From assembly GCA_020543525.1 (NCBI GenBank), contig JAHYIO010000023.1, forward strand, positions 1,674,001-1,738,000: DNA of 64,000 nucleotides, read 5' to 3'. Below, piece after piece: positions 33,915 to 49,022 of this stretch. Every line of letters begins with the position of its first letter. Within the stretch, counting starts at the first letter, position 1. This DNA comes from Coriolopsis trogii. Lineage: Eukaryota > Basidiomycota > Agaricomycetes > Polyporales > Polyporaceae. The notes beneath the pieces were generated by a model that was given only the letters and a program-made list of their open reading frames with translations, searched no databases and had not been told where the DNA came from. The position numbers and the translations under genes were made by a program.

Positions 33915-36900
33915 ATGAACAGCGAGAACCATTCTATCCTCGGTGACGACAGCGAAGATGACTTCGACTGGGAAGAAGTGGAAGTGGGTCAACAGACGGC
34001 GAACGCAGATACTCCGCAGACAGGACTGCCTGAAGCTACCAGCATAGAAGAGTACTATGGGAAGACTCACGGCGTGGAGGAAGGGCCTTCAGAACGACCA
34101 CATCTGGAGGTCACTATTAAGACCCAGGGCAAGGCGAAGGGAGATCAGAAGTATGTGGCCCCTGTTCTCTACATATACGCGCTCTAACACAGGTCACAAG
34201 GAAGAATGCCCGAGCGGTTCAACTCGCGGCAGAGCGGCTCGTCCGCCTAGACTGCCACAAGATTCACACTGTTGCCCTCCTGATGAACGCCAAAGTCCGT
34301 AACAAATGGCTCAACGATCCGCTCCTTCAAGTACGTTCCATTTGTGATCTACGCATTGGAGCAGCCTATCAATACATACATGACCGTAGGCACGTCTTAT
34401 GTCCCTCACTCCTCTCCCACTTCAGAATGCCTTCGCGACGATCTCTAAGTCGCGCGTTCCACAGGCCGCCCAACGCGGCCGCCTCTTTGAGTCTGCTATT
34501 ACTCGGCTTGCGGACTGGTGGGCTAGCAACTTTGAAGTCGTACCAACAGGCCATATCCGCTCGCGCACCTTTGAGGAGGTCCAGAAGACTCTACCCCCTC
34601 CAAGGCCAGCCCCCCCTTCCGATCCGAAGGGCAAGGGCAAGGCACGTGCTATTGAGGAAGATGACGAAGACCTCGAAGAGCGGTACGGAATCCAGGGCGA
34701 AAGGATACGTAGCGAGAAGAGCCTCATGAAACATGCACTCATGAGGAGGGGTTCGCGTGACACGAGCGCGCAACTATTCACGGCCCTGTGTCGCGCTCTC
34801 GGTATCCCAGCCAGGCTTGTCGTCAGTCTACAAAGTGTGCCATGGCAAGCTGGCGTAGGCAAAGCAAAACCGACAGGCAAGAAGAGAAAGTCGGAAGTCG
34901 AGACCAACGGTGACACTGGGAAGGGCAAAGGCAAGGCGAAAATGCAAGATGGAAGTGTTGACGAAGACGATGGCGATATGGAAGAGGTCGCTATTCCAAG
35001 CTCTCCTGCTGCTGGTAGTTCAAGAGGGCGATCTTCGTATCCTGGCGAAGGACAGCAGCGCTTGGACGGCGCAAGTTCTGCGACAAGCGACAATGCGAAG
35101 AGAAAGCGGGAAGCAGCGCCTGTTATCAGGCTTCGCAAGAGCAAAGGGGGCCGGAAAGTAGGAGAACGTCCGCGTCCACGTATGTCTATGTTTCAACCGC
35201 AGACCCGCTTGCATTCACGTTTCTGTCATTCAGGCGAACGTACACCTGATCCCACGGAGACACCCCCAGTATTCTGGACAGAAGTGTTTTCTCGTGCCGA
35301 CGCAAAGTGGATACCAGTGGACCCCATCCGAGTCATTGTAAACAGGCGCAAAGCGTTCGATCCTACACCCAACCCGAACGCCCCGTTGAAAGTAGACAGG
35401 CGGTACCCGGTGCGTGTCGAAAACCGGATGGTCTACGTAGTCGCATTCGAGGAGGACGGATACGCACGGGATGTTACGCCGCGGTACGCACGTGAATACG
35501 GCGCGAAAGTTTCAAAGGTCCAGCAGGGCGGAAAGGGTCGACGCGAGTGGTGGGAGCGAATATGCAAGATGGTCCAACGGCCGTATCGTTTGGTACGTCC
35601 GACTGCTCTCGAGACATATCTTGGACCGCTTACGTCGACGCACGTCAGCAACGGGACGATCTCGAGGACGAAGAGCTACAAGCTAATCAAATGACGGAAA
35701 CCATGCCCACCTCGATGGCTGGCTTCAAGGACCATCCACTCTATGTCCTTGCACGACATTTGAAACGTGACGAGGTCGTGGACCCCCCTGTTGAGCTGGG
35801 CAAGTTCCGCGGCGAGTCTGTCTACCCGCGGGCGAACGTTCTGCAACTCAAGACAGCGGAGAACTGGATGCGTCAAGGTCGCACCGTCGTCGCCGGGGAG
35901 CAGCCACTCAAGTGGGTCAAGCAGCGCGCTGTCACCGTAAACAAGAAACGCGCGATCGAAATGGCGCTTCAGGATCAGCGCGACCGAGCTGCATCTCGGT
36001 CTGGGTCTGCATCTGCTTCGACTTCTGTGAAGGGCCAGAGAAATGAAGACCAGGAGGTTGCAGGGGGAGACCCGACGGACGGATTGGCCGTTGCTGGAGA
36101 GGGCTTTGGGAACGAAGAGGGCGTCATGCAGGGTCTATATGCGGAGCACCAAACGGAGATATACAAGCCTCCACCCGTGGTCGATGTGGGTCTTGCCTCT
36201 TGCATTTTTATCAATTGGTCCTGGAGTGCATGCTGAGACCATTCTATTCAGGGCAAAGTGCCCAAGAACGACTTTGGCAACATCGATCTCTACGTTCCGT
36301 CCATGCTGCCTGCTGGCGCCGCGTACATACCCTGTAAGTATCGTGTTGTCCTCCGGAGCGCGCACGGGTAACGTTGGCTCTGACCATGCTCTTCTCGATG
36401 ATATCGTAGACAAAGGCACGGCGAAGCTCGCCCGCCAGCTCGGGTTCGACTATGCAGAAGCAGTTGTACGTGCTTTTCCCTTGTCCTTCCCCAGCACGAT
36501 CTTCGTCGACCTTGTGCCCCGCGCAGAAGAAGCGTGGGTGGCGGTTACCGTGATACGGTCGTCTTGTCCATCTGCCTGTGCCACATCTGACGTTTTCCTC
36601 CCCATCCAGACCGGGTTTGAGTTCAAGAAGCGGCGGGCGTTTCCGGTCATCACAGGCGTCGTTGTTGCGGCCGAGAACGAATCCGCCCTCCTCGAGGTGC
36701 GTGTATGTCCTGTCCGCGAGCGTGGCGTGTGCCAGCGACTTCGACATGTACTGACGCAATGTATCGCACAACGCTCTGCACCCGCACCCGCCTCGTGTAT
36801 CGCCCGTTCGGTCTCGTTCGTTCACACAGGCATATTGGGAAGCAGAGCAACACGCCGAAGCCAAACGCCGCGCAAAGCGGCAGGAGCAGGTGATCAAGCG

Positions 36901-38035
36901 TTGGACGAGGCTCGTGCAGGGTCTCCGCATCCGCCAGCGACTGCTAGAGCAATATGCCGACCGAGGCGATGCGCAAGGCACCACGGCGCAGCAGACAGAT
37001 ACAGACGCAGCAGGAGCGGGTAATCACCCTGCGGACGAGGTTCGTCGTCTTCTTCCTTCTTCTTCCTTCTGCCCGCTTTTCCGTTCGTTCCCCGTCCCCG
37101 CCAGCCGGGGCTCGCATGCGCGTGGCATAGGCATGCTGATGGGGCGCTCGGTATGAACGCGAGGCTGATAGAGTGTGGTTCAGGAGCCGGAGAAGACGAC
37201 GAAGCCTGTCACCGCAGGGGGCTTCCTCACCGGTGTCGACGACGTCGTCCAGCCGTACGCACTCCCGCGGATACGCGAGATCGTCGAGCACGCGTCCACG
37301 AGCCACGCCGCTCTGGGAGAGCTCCGGCAGACGGGACCGCTCGCAGACAGGCAGATGGACGATGGCGACGAGGACGAGGACGAGGACGTGGTCCGCGAGG
37401 GAAACGAGGAACCCCGCTTTGGAGACGCCCTCGAGGTGATCGACGGAGGCGAGGACGACGATGCGATGATGGAAGACGTCGTCGTGGGCCCGGTGGTCGC
37501 ACATGGCGCGCCGAGGACGATGCAAGAGCTGGCGGAAGAAGCCGCACGCCGCGCGGGAGGCAGCCAGCACGAGTCGGAGGATCCCGAGGAAGTGCTCGTC
37601 CTCGGGAACGCTCCACCTCCTTCTGGGGCAGAGGAGAAGCCTGTCAGTGGGGCGCGGAGAAGGACAAGGGCGGCCAAGGCGGGCAGTTTGACTCCCGCTA
37701 GGGCGAGCACGAGTGCGAGTGCGAAGGGGAAGACAAAGGCCACATCCAAGCGCAGGCCGGCACCTCGTGCGACGCGGAAGCGGACGCGGACGGCAAAGGC
37801 AAAGGACTCCTCCGATGAGGAGGGTGGCGAGAGTGGCGACGATGAGGACGCGGATGAGGACGAGGATGAGCGGCCGTCCCCGGCGAAGAAAGCACGGTCC
37901 CGAGCAACCGCGCCCCCGGCGGCCCCAGTCGCGCCTTCGACACGTGTGCTGCGTGCCCGGAAGCCCAAGGACGCGACAAAGATTCAAGAGGAGAGGGCTC
38001 TCGAGGAAGCCTATCGGCGCGCGGTCGCAGAGTAG
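33915..38035 (+). CDS. RAD4: RAD4/XPC nucleotide-excision-repair damage-recognition protein
   Basis: RAD4 (human XPC), with RAD23, recognises helix-distorting lesions and recruits TFIIH. The ATG at 33915 opens an acidic N-terminus (MNSENHSILGDDSEDDFDWE). The transglutaminase-like domain follows: NARAVQLAAERLVRLDCH, LMKHALMRRGSRDTSAQLF, ALGIPARLVVSLQS, then FWTEVFSRADAKWIPVDPIR and YVVAFEEDGYARDVTPRYA. BHD1 starts at FKDHPLYVLARHLKRDE, BHD2 includes PLKWVKQRAVTVNKKRAIE and GNIDLYVPSMLPAGAAYIP, and BHD3 holds TAKLARQLGFDYAEAV and FEFKKRRAFPVITGVVVA. The TGD is split by a Lys/Glu/Ser-rich insert (34.86-35.16 kb), as in other family members. The C-terminus (37.2-38.0 kb) is long, acidic and then basic, with repeated KGKTKATSKRR-like clusters. 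About nine introns. It is transcribed away from the RecQ gene. Confidence 0.93.
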
Positions 38036-38153
38036 AGTGCCTGCCTGCGAACGTTGACCTTATGTGACATATCACCTTGAGCATACAGCCACTGTACTCA
38101 AAATACAGATTGCCCGCTGGCTGGGGTCGATCTACGCATACTGTACAGCCAAT

Positions 38154-41321
<3,168 letters not shown>

Positions 41322-42032
41322 TGAGGAGGACGGCGAGGACGTGGAGGCTGGTGCAGCAGCGCAGGTGGCTGAGGCGGAGGCGGAGGCGGAGGCAGGAAGA
41401 TTTGGGGCAGATCGCCTGCCAGAAACGGATCTCGCGTGTTGAGTGACGTGGGCAGATTCACCAGCGGATCTGGCCGGGCGCCTGAGTCTGTCAGGAGCCG
41501 GGGCCATGGATCTGGGTCCCGGGGTGGCAAGCGTCGCCAGCTGCTCCGAGGCCATTCGTCCATCCACCGCCTGCTCAGCTCTCCTCTCGACATGCTCTCC
41601 TCTCTTGCCACACACCACCACCATCTCCTCCACGCACCCCGCTCCCCGCCCTCTCTCACCCGCGCCTGACCCTTCTCGTCCGACAATCCAATCCTCAAAC
41701 GCTCTGTACCCGGCCGGGCTCCCCATCATTCTCGTCCCGTGTTTGAGCCTCCCCTGCCGTTCACATCCGTAACCTCAAAGCAGTCTGACTGCTCTCCGCG
41801 TCTGGTGCGTCTTGCTACTCCCACAATCCTCTCCCCCATCCCTTTCTCCTTTCGGCGCCCTAATAGACGCTCAGAATTCGTTCAAACACGTAGCGTGTCC
41901 CACCAACTCATCCAGGACGCCTGTCTCTTCTAGAAATACACCACCTATCGCCACTATCATCCAACCTGCCCGTCTTCCTGCCCTCTCGTCTTCCTCCCCT
42001 TCTGACGTGCTCTTCGTCCCTCCCCGCCCCCC
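41322..42032. other. Divergent promoter region between TRM61 and the PAS-domain gene
   Basis: Apart from a possible low-complexity upstream extension of TRM61 (41322-41520, Ala/Ser/Pro-rich), I see no coding signal. The stretch next to the PAS gene, 41810-42030, is strongly pyrimidine-rich, as fungal promoters and 5' UTRs often are. Confidence 0.45.
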
Positions 42033-43537
42033 ATGGACACAAGCCCAGCCTGTGTCTCCTTCAGTATGTCCTCTGTCCCCTCCTCCCCTTCTGCGCCATC
42101 TCACACCCCCTTCACCTTTCAAGTCGGAATTGTAGATTTCACCCAAGACGTGAGCGCGCTTACTATGACGCCCGTATCCTCGTCGCCATGATCCTCACCC
42201 ACTTCCCTCCCCCTGCTAGGCAAGATGGGTCTACTGCTCAGAATCCGTCTATGATTTGTTAGGCGAGTTCTGTGACAGTTTGACTCGCCGAATTGACACT
42301 CACCTTCGACCTTGATAGGCTATGAACCCCACGAATTGATCGGGACACCGTCTCTGGACCTTGTTCATCCGGATGAATTCTCCGAGGTCAAGGAGCTACA
42401 TTACACCACAATCTCACAAGACCAAGCCGCTGTCCTTGCTTACCTTCGTATGAAACACAAGGATCCATACAAGGGCTACATCCTCTGCGGCATTGTGGGT
42501 TATATTCCATGTTCACTTCCGACCGCAGTCTTGACGCCGTCAATCCCACTGACACTACATTATCAGTCTCGAACTGTCTGTCAGAACGTTCTTGTGGGAA
42601 GCGTCTCGTTTGCCGCCCCAGGTCCCAAGGCGATGCACAACGCATCAACCGCACAGGAGGTCAAGATCATCACGCCGACAGCGAAAGATCTCGAGTTCCG
42701 GGTGAGAGATGCTCTCTCATGCAATCTGTTGGCGCTTTCGCTAACCCTTCTCGTCAGAGATGGAACGACCCGAACCCCATGCCGCCATGCCCGATACCAA
42801 CCAGTTCACGATCACCCAGCCCCGAGTACCGGCGCGGGCCCCCGAAGCCCATCATGTTCGACCCGTTACCGGAGCAGTCCGTACGGACGGCCCTCATCCT
42901 CGACAGGTTCAGCGTCAACTGTGGCATCCTCTACTGCTCCAATGACAGCTTGATCTCGACGACAGTGTGCATGGGCCGCAGCTTCTTTGACTTTGTCTCG
43001 CGCAAAGACGAGGATCTCGTCCGCAGCTGGATCGACGTGATCAAGTCGTGGGGCGTGAACGAGCGTGGGCAGCCGAGCGACGGCGGCTTCGGATTCGGGA
43101 AATTCCATTTGGTCGTTCGCGGCCGTGACTCCAGGTACGTGTCGCCTCCTGCGGAATTTTGCCAAGTGTGTGCGAACGCGCGCTCAGCTTTCGGTCTCTC
43201 AACACTAGCTGACTTTGCCAACAGCATTCGATTGCCCGACCCCGTGCCCTCGCGGCACCGGAACGGGCAACACAACACTCACGGGTCGGGGGGCTATGAC
43301 CCGCACGCGCGCAACCGGGACGGCGGGGGCGGAGGCGGTCGACCGTCGTACCACCACTCGTCGTCGGCTGGCTCGGCCGCTGGATACCGGGACCGTGAAC
43401 GGGATCGCGACCGGGACCGGTACCGGGACTCGCGGAGCATAGGACGGCCACGGGCGGACGACGAGCGGGTCGTCGATGCGATTTTCTCTGCGCATTCGGA
43501 CGGGTTGATGGTTATTCTCAGGCCGGCGTCGAAATGA
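42033..43537 (+). CDS. PAS-domain protein (fungal, possible sensor/regulator)
   Basis: The ATG at 42033 gives MDTSPACVSFSMSSVPSS; an in-frame ATG at 42066 is an alternative start. Exon 1 ends FQVGIVDFTQD. A small exon (42220-42262) reads ARWVYCSESVYDLLG, and its donor is GC rather than GT (TTAG then GCGAGT). Exon 3 (from 42319) continues YEPHELIGTPSLDLVHPDEF, a clear PAS core, then LAYLRMKHKDPYKGYILCGI. Later exons give NVLVGSVSFAAPGPKAMHNA and, at 42.9-43.1 kb, a second PAS-like block, LDRFSVNCGILYCSNDSLI to KFHLVVRGRDSR. The last exon has a Gly/His/Arg/Asp repeat (DRERDRDRDRYRDSR) and ends VILRPASK. There is no GATA zinc finger and no kinase domain, so it is neither WC-1/WC-2 nor a histidine kinase. 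Function unknown. Confidence 0.78.
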
Positions 43538-44542
43538 GCTTGGAGTCTCCCCTGTGTGGATTGATGGAGGGATGGGGCTGGGCACGTCTGGCAACGCCCA
43601 TTCCCCTCCCCATCTGTGGTACCCGAATGCTTGGAGTGTAAAGTAAGCTCTGGTGCTTGTCCCCTCTCGCCCGTCTTTGACCGTGGTGTGCTGTGTCTGT
43701 GCTATATACTCCACGCATTATCTTATACCCTCCCCTAGCTACTTTGATTCGCTCTTGAGTTTTGTCTTGTATCATATTGGGCGTGTGTACATCTCCTCTT
43801 CGTTTTAGACTGGTCGAAAGTCTTGCTCCCGTCACCGGGTCGTAGCGCTCATAACGTGTACTTGCCCGACGAGGGGGAAATGGAATGCGCGATTCCTGGA
43901 GGCTTGACATAAGGATCACGTACGTCCATGTGTGTGCGTGAGACTTGTATGGTAGCACCGGAAAGTGATTAGAGAGTCCTCCGGTGCGAAGCGAGATCAC
44001 GCTCGACAAAGTAAGCGTTTTAGACGAGTTCTGTACAACTTCTGTTGCGTTGCAGTGTCCGCGAACGGACGTACGCAGATTGCTACGGGCGCCGTGTAGA
44101 TTTCGGCCACCGTATGCCCATCTCGGAGATATGATTTCCGAAAGCTTCGAGGGCGTTCGTTTCATGACACGGCGCGCAGCGTACGTACGAAAGTCTCCAT
44201 CCAACACCCACACACACGCTTTTTGGAGAATATGTGCCGCCCATGCCGTCACCGCTTCCTCCGAACAACTCAGTCAGTAGGAGCTGAACGTTGGATCCCC
44301 GTCGATTGCACCAGACGATGCAAAACTCCTGTGACAGCGCGTCCGCGTCGACGCTCGCATTGTCAGGTCCAGAGGGGGCGTGCCTGCCTATACCTCAACG
44401 GAGGTCAAAAGACGGTTCGTCTTTTTCTGTGTGTACGCAATTCGCGTCTGACGTCCGTTGCACGACGCCTGGCGGGGGACTTGGCTTCGCGGGGCGATTA
44501 TTTGCCGGATCGCCCTGCCAAATCAAGCGCTGTCTAAGTACT

Positions 44543-44558
44543 GGGGGGAGGGGGGGGG
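44543..44558 (+). repeat. G-tract with one A interruption
   Basis: Six G, one A and nine or so G in a row on the plus strand; such tracts can form G-quadruplexes and are also prone to sequencing-length error. Confidence 0.8.
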
Positions 44559-44712
44559 CAGCTTCACGTTTCACCTCGTGCCGGCGAAGGGTGGAGCGGG
44601 AGGACATGTACATGTAGGCCTCGTGTGCCTGTTTACCGGCGTCCAGTACTCAGTACTCGTCGATGAGCGGCGCATAGAACGCGTCTTCCTTGAGAACGGG
44701 ATGAAGGCCCGC

Positions 44713-44734
44713 GGGGGGGGGGAGGGGGGGCGGG
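44713..44734 (+). repeat. Second G-tract
   Basis: A run of ten G, an A, seven G, a C and three G. It lies 155 bp after the first tract on the same strand. Confidence 0.8.
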
Positions 44735-44876
44735 ATCCTGAGCTTTGTGGAGGTAAGGGGTAAGGGTAAGTCGTCCGTCTGGATGTCTGGCGCGTGGAAT
44801 GACATTGGGCGTCCGGGGTAACGGGGCAACGGGGTAATAGACTGCCGACGCGACGTGGGGAATGTACGCAGGAAGG

Positions 44877-44893
44877 CTGACTGACTGACTGAC
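44877..44893 (+). repeat. (CTGA)n microsatellite
   Basis: Four tandem copies of CTGA plus one base. Confidence 0.8.
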
Positions 44894-47782
44894 AAGTGCC
44901 AGTGAAATGCTGACCCGCTGTGCGAGACTGCGAACACCGCCGATCCGCCATCGAACACGCGGGAGCGGGGATCCTCGTCGGTTCAGGCTCAGGCTCAAAC
45001 TTTCTGCTAGTGCGCGTCGAACGGAGTGGGGTGCGTTGGGGATGCCCCGTACTGAAAGAGACTCGATAGGTTTTCGTTTCGTTCCGGATCGCGAGTAATT
45101 GCCGGCTTATTGATGTTCTTCTCTGCGGGTTCCTGCAGGCAGATAATGAGGTTTATGGGCAGAGGCCAGGGTAGATCATTGCAGCGTCAACGAGACTAAC
45201 GCTGGCCTGCGGACACTTGCACAAGGATATGTCAGTGCAAGACGTCCGCTTCACAATATGAACATCGCACCACTCGTTGCGTCAGGCGCAGACAGTTTCC
45301 GAGCGCCCGAACGACGCTTCGAGCTTCCAGAGTCGTCCTTCCGGCAGGCCAGGCAGACGAATACCGCATGGCAGGGTGCCACCAGGATCCTAGTAACTTC
45401 AACGGTTGAGCCATCTGCTCCCGAACGCCATGGGACGTCCTCAGCGTCGGCCACGCACCGAGTCGTCATCTCAATCACAACGCGCTGACCACGTACCGAA
45501 CGCAGAAGCGTTGGCTCAGAACTGAGAAGGCGTCGCTTCGAGCGCCGTGCGGTCATAGGGCGGGTACGCTCTGCAGCGTGGCCTCATCGCCTCGGGGTAA
45601 GTTTGGGACCACATTCAGATGTCCGCCCTTTCTCCTCGAGAGAAGGCGCTTCGAGAGGCACATGCGGGGTAAAGGAAGGTGAAAGACGGGCCTTATCGAG
45701 CCTAGTGCCAGGGTTCGCGTGGGATTGAGTTCGAGCGTAATGGGCATACATGTAGAGGATCTTCTACTTGCTGATTCTCTGAAGAACTTGGTATGGTTTG
45801 GGGAGCACGGGGCCACGGGCGGGGCTGGGCCTGACGGCTTTCAGAGATTCGGCGGCGTACAGATCTGGATGACTTGAAGCATTCGAAAGTCAAGTGGACT
45901 GTGTTGTGTACCCTTGGCAGAGGCGATGGCAACGCAGACGCCGCTGGATGCCAGTGGACTCGACTAATAACGCCCTTGAACGTGGATCACCTACGAGGAG
46001 AAGTAAACAGGCTCCGACTAGATCACTGTGCCGAAAGGTGCCCACCGACTTGAAAACAACGCATCAACCTGTGCGTCAGACGTGCTGTCGGCGTAAGTGG
46101 TTGTTCAGTTCAAACTTCAGAATAGCGAAGAGCCCCACGACATGTGACAGCGACACTGAAATATCGGCGGAAACCGGGGTTGGGCCTTATTGACCATTCC
46201 AAATACGTCACAAGATCGCACCATGCCAAGACTCCTCCCTATGATAGTGCTGTGGACCCACATCCGGATAACGAGTGTAACGAGATCAAAAGCGCATGGC
46301 AGCCACTGCGGCTTGGCGGCGGACAGCACACCACCAAGATCCAGTGGACCTTCGTGAATCTCAGCGAAAGTCGGTGCTCATGATCATGGTGTCTTGGGAG
46401 CCCATGCCTGCCCCGGAAGGTGGGAAACCGGCTTACGGGCTTATAGCGCGTATTTGTTATCAGCTCATTTCGCCGGCAAATGGACTCAGCATGATGATGA
46501 TGACGATGCGATGTTGACTATATTCTCCGGCCCCAAGGGTCGGTTATGCGCACTCGGTCTCCTGCAGGTACAGAGTTAGTCATGAGAACGTGTATGTGAG
46601 CACTGCTCATGAGGCCGTAAGGCAACGTACCGAATTGCCTGGAGCTCACAGGACAGAACTGACGCCTCAAGGAAGATTTGTGACGAGCGGCGATACACTG
46701 GATCAGATCCGATGCGGCATATGGCCAGAAGTCACGAAGATTGAGAAGCTTACCTCAACTCTCGTGCATGTCGTTGCATTAAAGACGAAGACCGCCGAAA
46801 TGCTGGACAGCCAATTAATAGGACAATCTGAGAAGTGAGCGCGTAAAGGTTTGGAACGCATGACGATATCTATGTCCTGAGGTTTAAAGCCCGGCACAAT
46901 CTCAAGGCAAGGCACATCTGCGCGTTAGTACATGTGACACACCTACTAATAGTACTACGCAGCGTGGTCTGATGGAGTGCACTCGGGTACTCACTTCGTC
47001 CCAAGACGCCTATAAACTCCCTTCGGTGGTTGTCCCAAGGGGTATTGAAACATAATCTTCAGTTCAGCATGACATCAGAGCGAAGGCGCAGGAACTTGCG
47101 GTAATAGGAAGCTTAGCGATACATTGGGATGGTGGCTACGAAGAGTTAACTTGCGCAGTGTTAGTCACCGTCACCGAGGTGAGACTGTCAATCTTCTGTT
47201 GGATCTCGTAGAGATTCTAACCCCACTGTCTATAGCTTGCAGGGAGATACGGAGGTACCAAAGGCAGTCTAGAGGAACGGACAATGGAGAGCATCGAAGC
47301 TGGAAAATGTCTCGACATCGTAAGGAGTGTTAGAGGCGCCAAGGCACATGATTAGACGCTTCTCGACCCGCTAAGCGCTTTTCGTCGTCCTGCCGCCGGC
47401 CGGTGTAGCTATAGCCGCCTGCCATGATTCCCTTGTCTTGCTCACATCCGTTCCACAAGACGACAGGACAATATGCTTGCAACAGATGCACAGGCCCATA
47501 AACCTGGACATGGTGCACACGCGTTAGCCTCCGATATAGGCCCAAGCGTAAGAGTCAACCCCATGGACTCGGAGCACGTGTCAGGACTCGGACCACTGCG
47601 ACGGCAAAAATACTGTAACTTGCTGATCTGCATACAAAGACGAGGTGGCCTCATGTATTCTGAGTTGTCGGAATATAAAATTGAACAGGCCGCAGGACTA
47701 GAGGTAAGTCGAACGTTTGCCACCTCATCCATCCATGATCTCGAACGCGCCGTGGATCGCCGTGCGATTCCGGATATGTTGA

Positions 47783-49022
47783 TCAACACTGGAATACAGC
47801 AGGGCCTGGGTATGCATGAGTGAGTGATACGCACCAGATGGTTCGTATCCACTACTCACCGGGAGGTGTGTAAGACTGAATCCCGTAGATGTTGGTGACA
47901 ATGCCAGGGTCCGTCGCTGGTGGTCCCAGGCCAGATGAGAAGGCGATGTTCGGCCGAGTATCATAGCTGGGACTCACCCTTGTATGCTCCAGGGAAGCTA
48001 ACAGTTGCCGGGCTCACAGAACCACCACCGGTAACTTCGAGCTGCGCGCAGCTCATCTGCAGGGGAAAAATTGTCATCAGAGAGTACAGAAATCATCTGG
48101 CGCGACAAACTTACGAAGAACTGGGCGCCAGGATAGCTCGAGGCCGACGACAACGCTATGCTTCATGAGCCAACATCAGCCACGAGTGAATTCAAGGCGC
48201 TCACAGATAGCCTCCACGCGCAGCAGGTATTGGCCCGCCTTCAAGCATGACGGGATGGTAACGTTCTGATATCCGTAGTTGATATAGAGTATGTCGGATC
48301 CCCACTGGCCCGTCTCCGTGTTCAAGCCTTCTTCGAAGATCTGAGAGGTTGTGTGAGTGCATGACTCATAACGCATACACTCGGGACTCACTTTGAACCA
48401 CTTGAGTCCTGTCACATCCTCTTGGGTTGCATCGGGGATCTCAGCGCTACACGGGGTTGTTCGGTCAGTTCCCGGGAACCTCACGCACCCGAAGGCACTC
48501 ACAGGTACGCCAGGACGGGGCCTATTTGGACTGCATCAGCTACTACTGCATGGATACACCACTCAATACTTACCCTTGTTCGTCGGGTCAAGGGGCTCAG
48601 AGGGGTCGGGACCCATGAAACCCGCCGAGAGGTGGTGAAACTCGGCGACAACGCTACCTCCGGCTGGAACGGATGCCACAACGTCAGACACGGGCTCGAT
48701 GAAGCCGGTATTGCAGATAAGGTCGTTCGAGGTAATGTCTTTGATCGGCTACAAGGCATGGCGGTCATCGTCAATCTTAGTTCACGAAACTTCCTGCCGA
48801 ATTTGACCCACCGCATTGGAAGCAGGCACACGGACAGCGACGCCGTGGCCGAGGTCGACACCGCCAACTTGGATGGCCTGTCACAGAAGCGGAATCCCGT
48901 ATAAGACATGTCATCGAACGCTGGGATGGAGTGAGGCCGAATCGTACCGAGAACACGGTCCTGGCTGAGACCGAGCTCGCTGCCAGGACAAGGGATGCAA
49001 GGATGGAGAACGATGTCTTCAT
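47783..49022 (-). CDS. AA9 (LPMO-family) protein lacking the histidine brace (N-terminal Arg), no CBM
   Basis: Exon 1 (48948-49022) encodes a 20-residue signal peptide ([20 protein letters not shown]) directly followed by RTVFS. Canonical AA9 proteins begin with His after cleavage; here the codon at 48960-48962 is AGG, Arg. The AA9 fold is otherwise complete: [101 protein letters not shown], then [20 protein letters not shown] and a final GPAVFQC before TGA at 47783-47785. The inner HH is retained. Two more residues differ from the neighbouring AA9: Ser for the His of the ALH motif ([14 protein letters not shown]) and Phe for the axial Tyr. Arg-type AA9 proteins are known from Lentinus. Nine or so exons. 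Oxidative cellulose cleavage is unlikely; binding or accessory roles are possible. Confidence 0.9.

Larger units (their letters stand above)
43538..47782. other. Gene-poor region of 4.2 kb with G-tracts and a microsatellite
   Basis: No frame here forms a convincing exon chain. One 244-codon minus-strand ORF (43518-44252) lacks any motif and overlaps the end of the PAS gene. Two guanine tracts lie at 44543-44558 and 44713-44734, each broken by one A (the second also once by C), and a (CTGA)n microsatellite at 44877-44893. I see no transposase, LTR or inverted repeat. Codon bias is weaker than in neighbouring genes. Confidence 0.5.

Noticed and set aside
43518..44252. 244-codon minus-strand ORF after the PAS gene
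   Set aside because: No domain, no promoter or splice context, and it overlaps the PAS gene's 3' end.
47442..47852. 136-codon minus-strand ORF near the end of the Arg-type AA9 gene
   Set aside because: It is another frame overlapping the last AA9 exon and has no motif.
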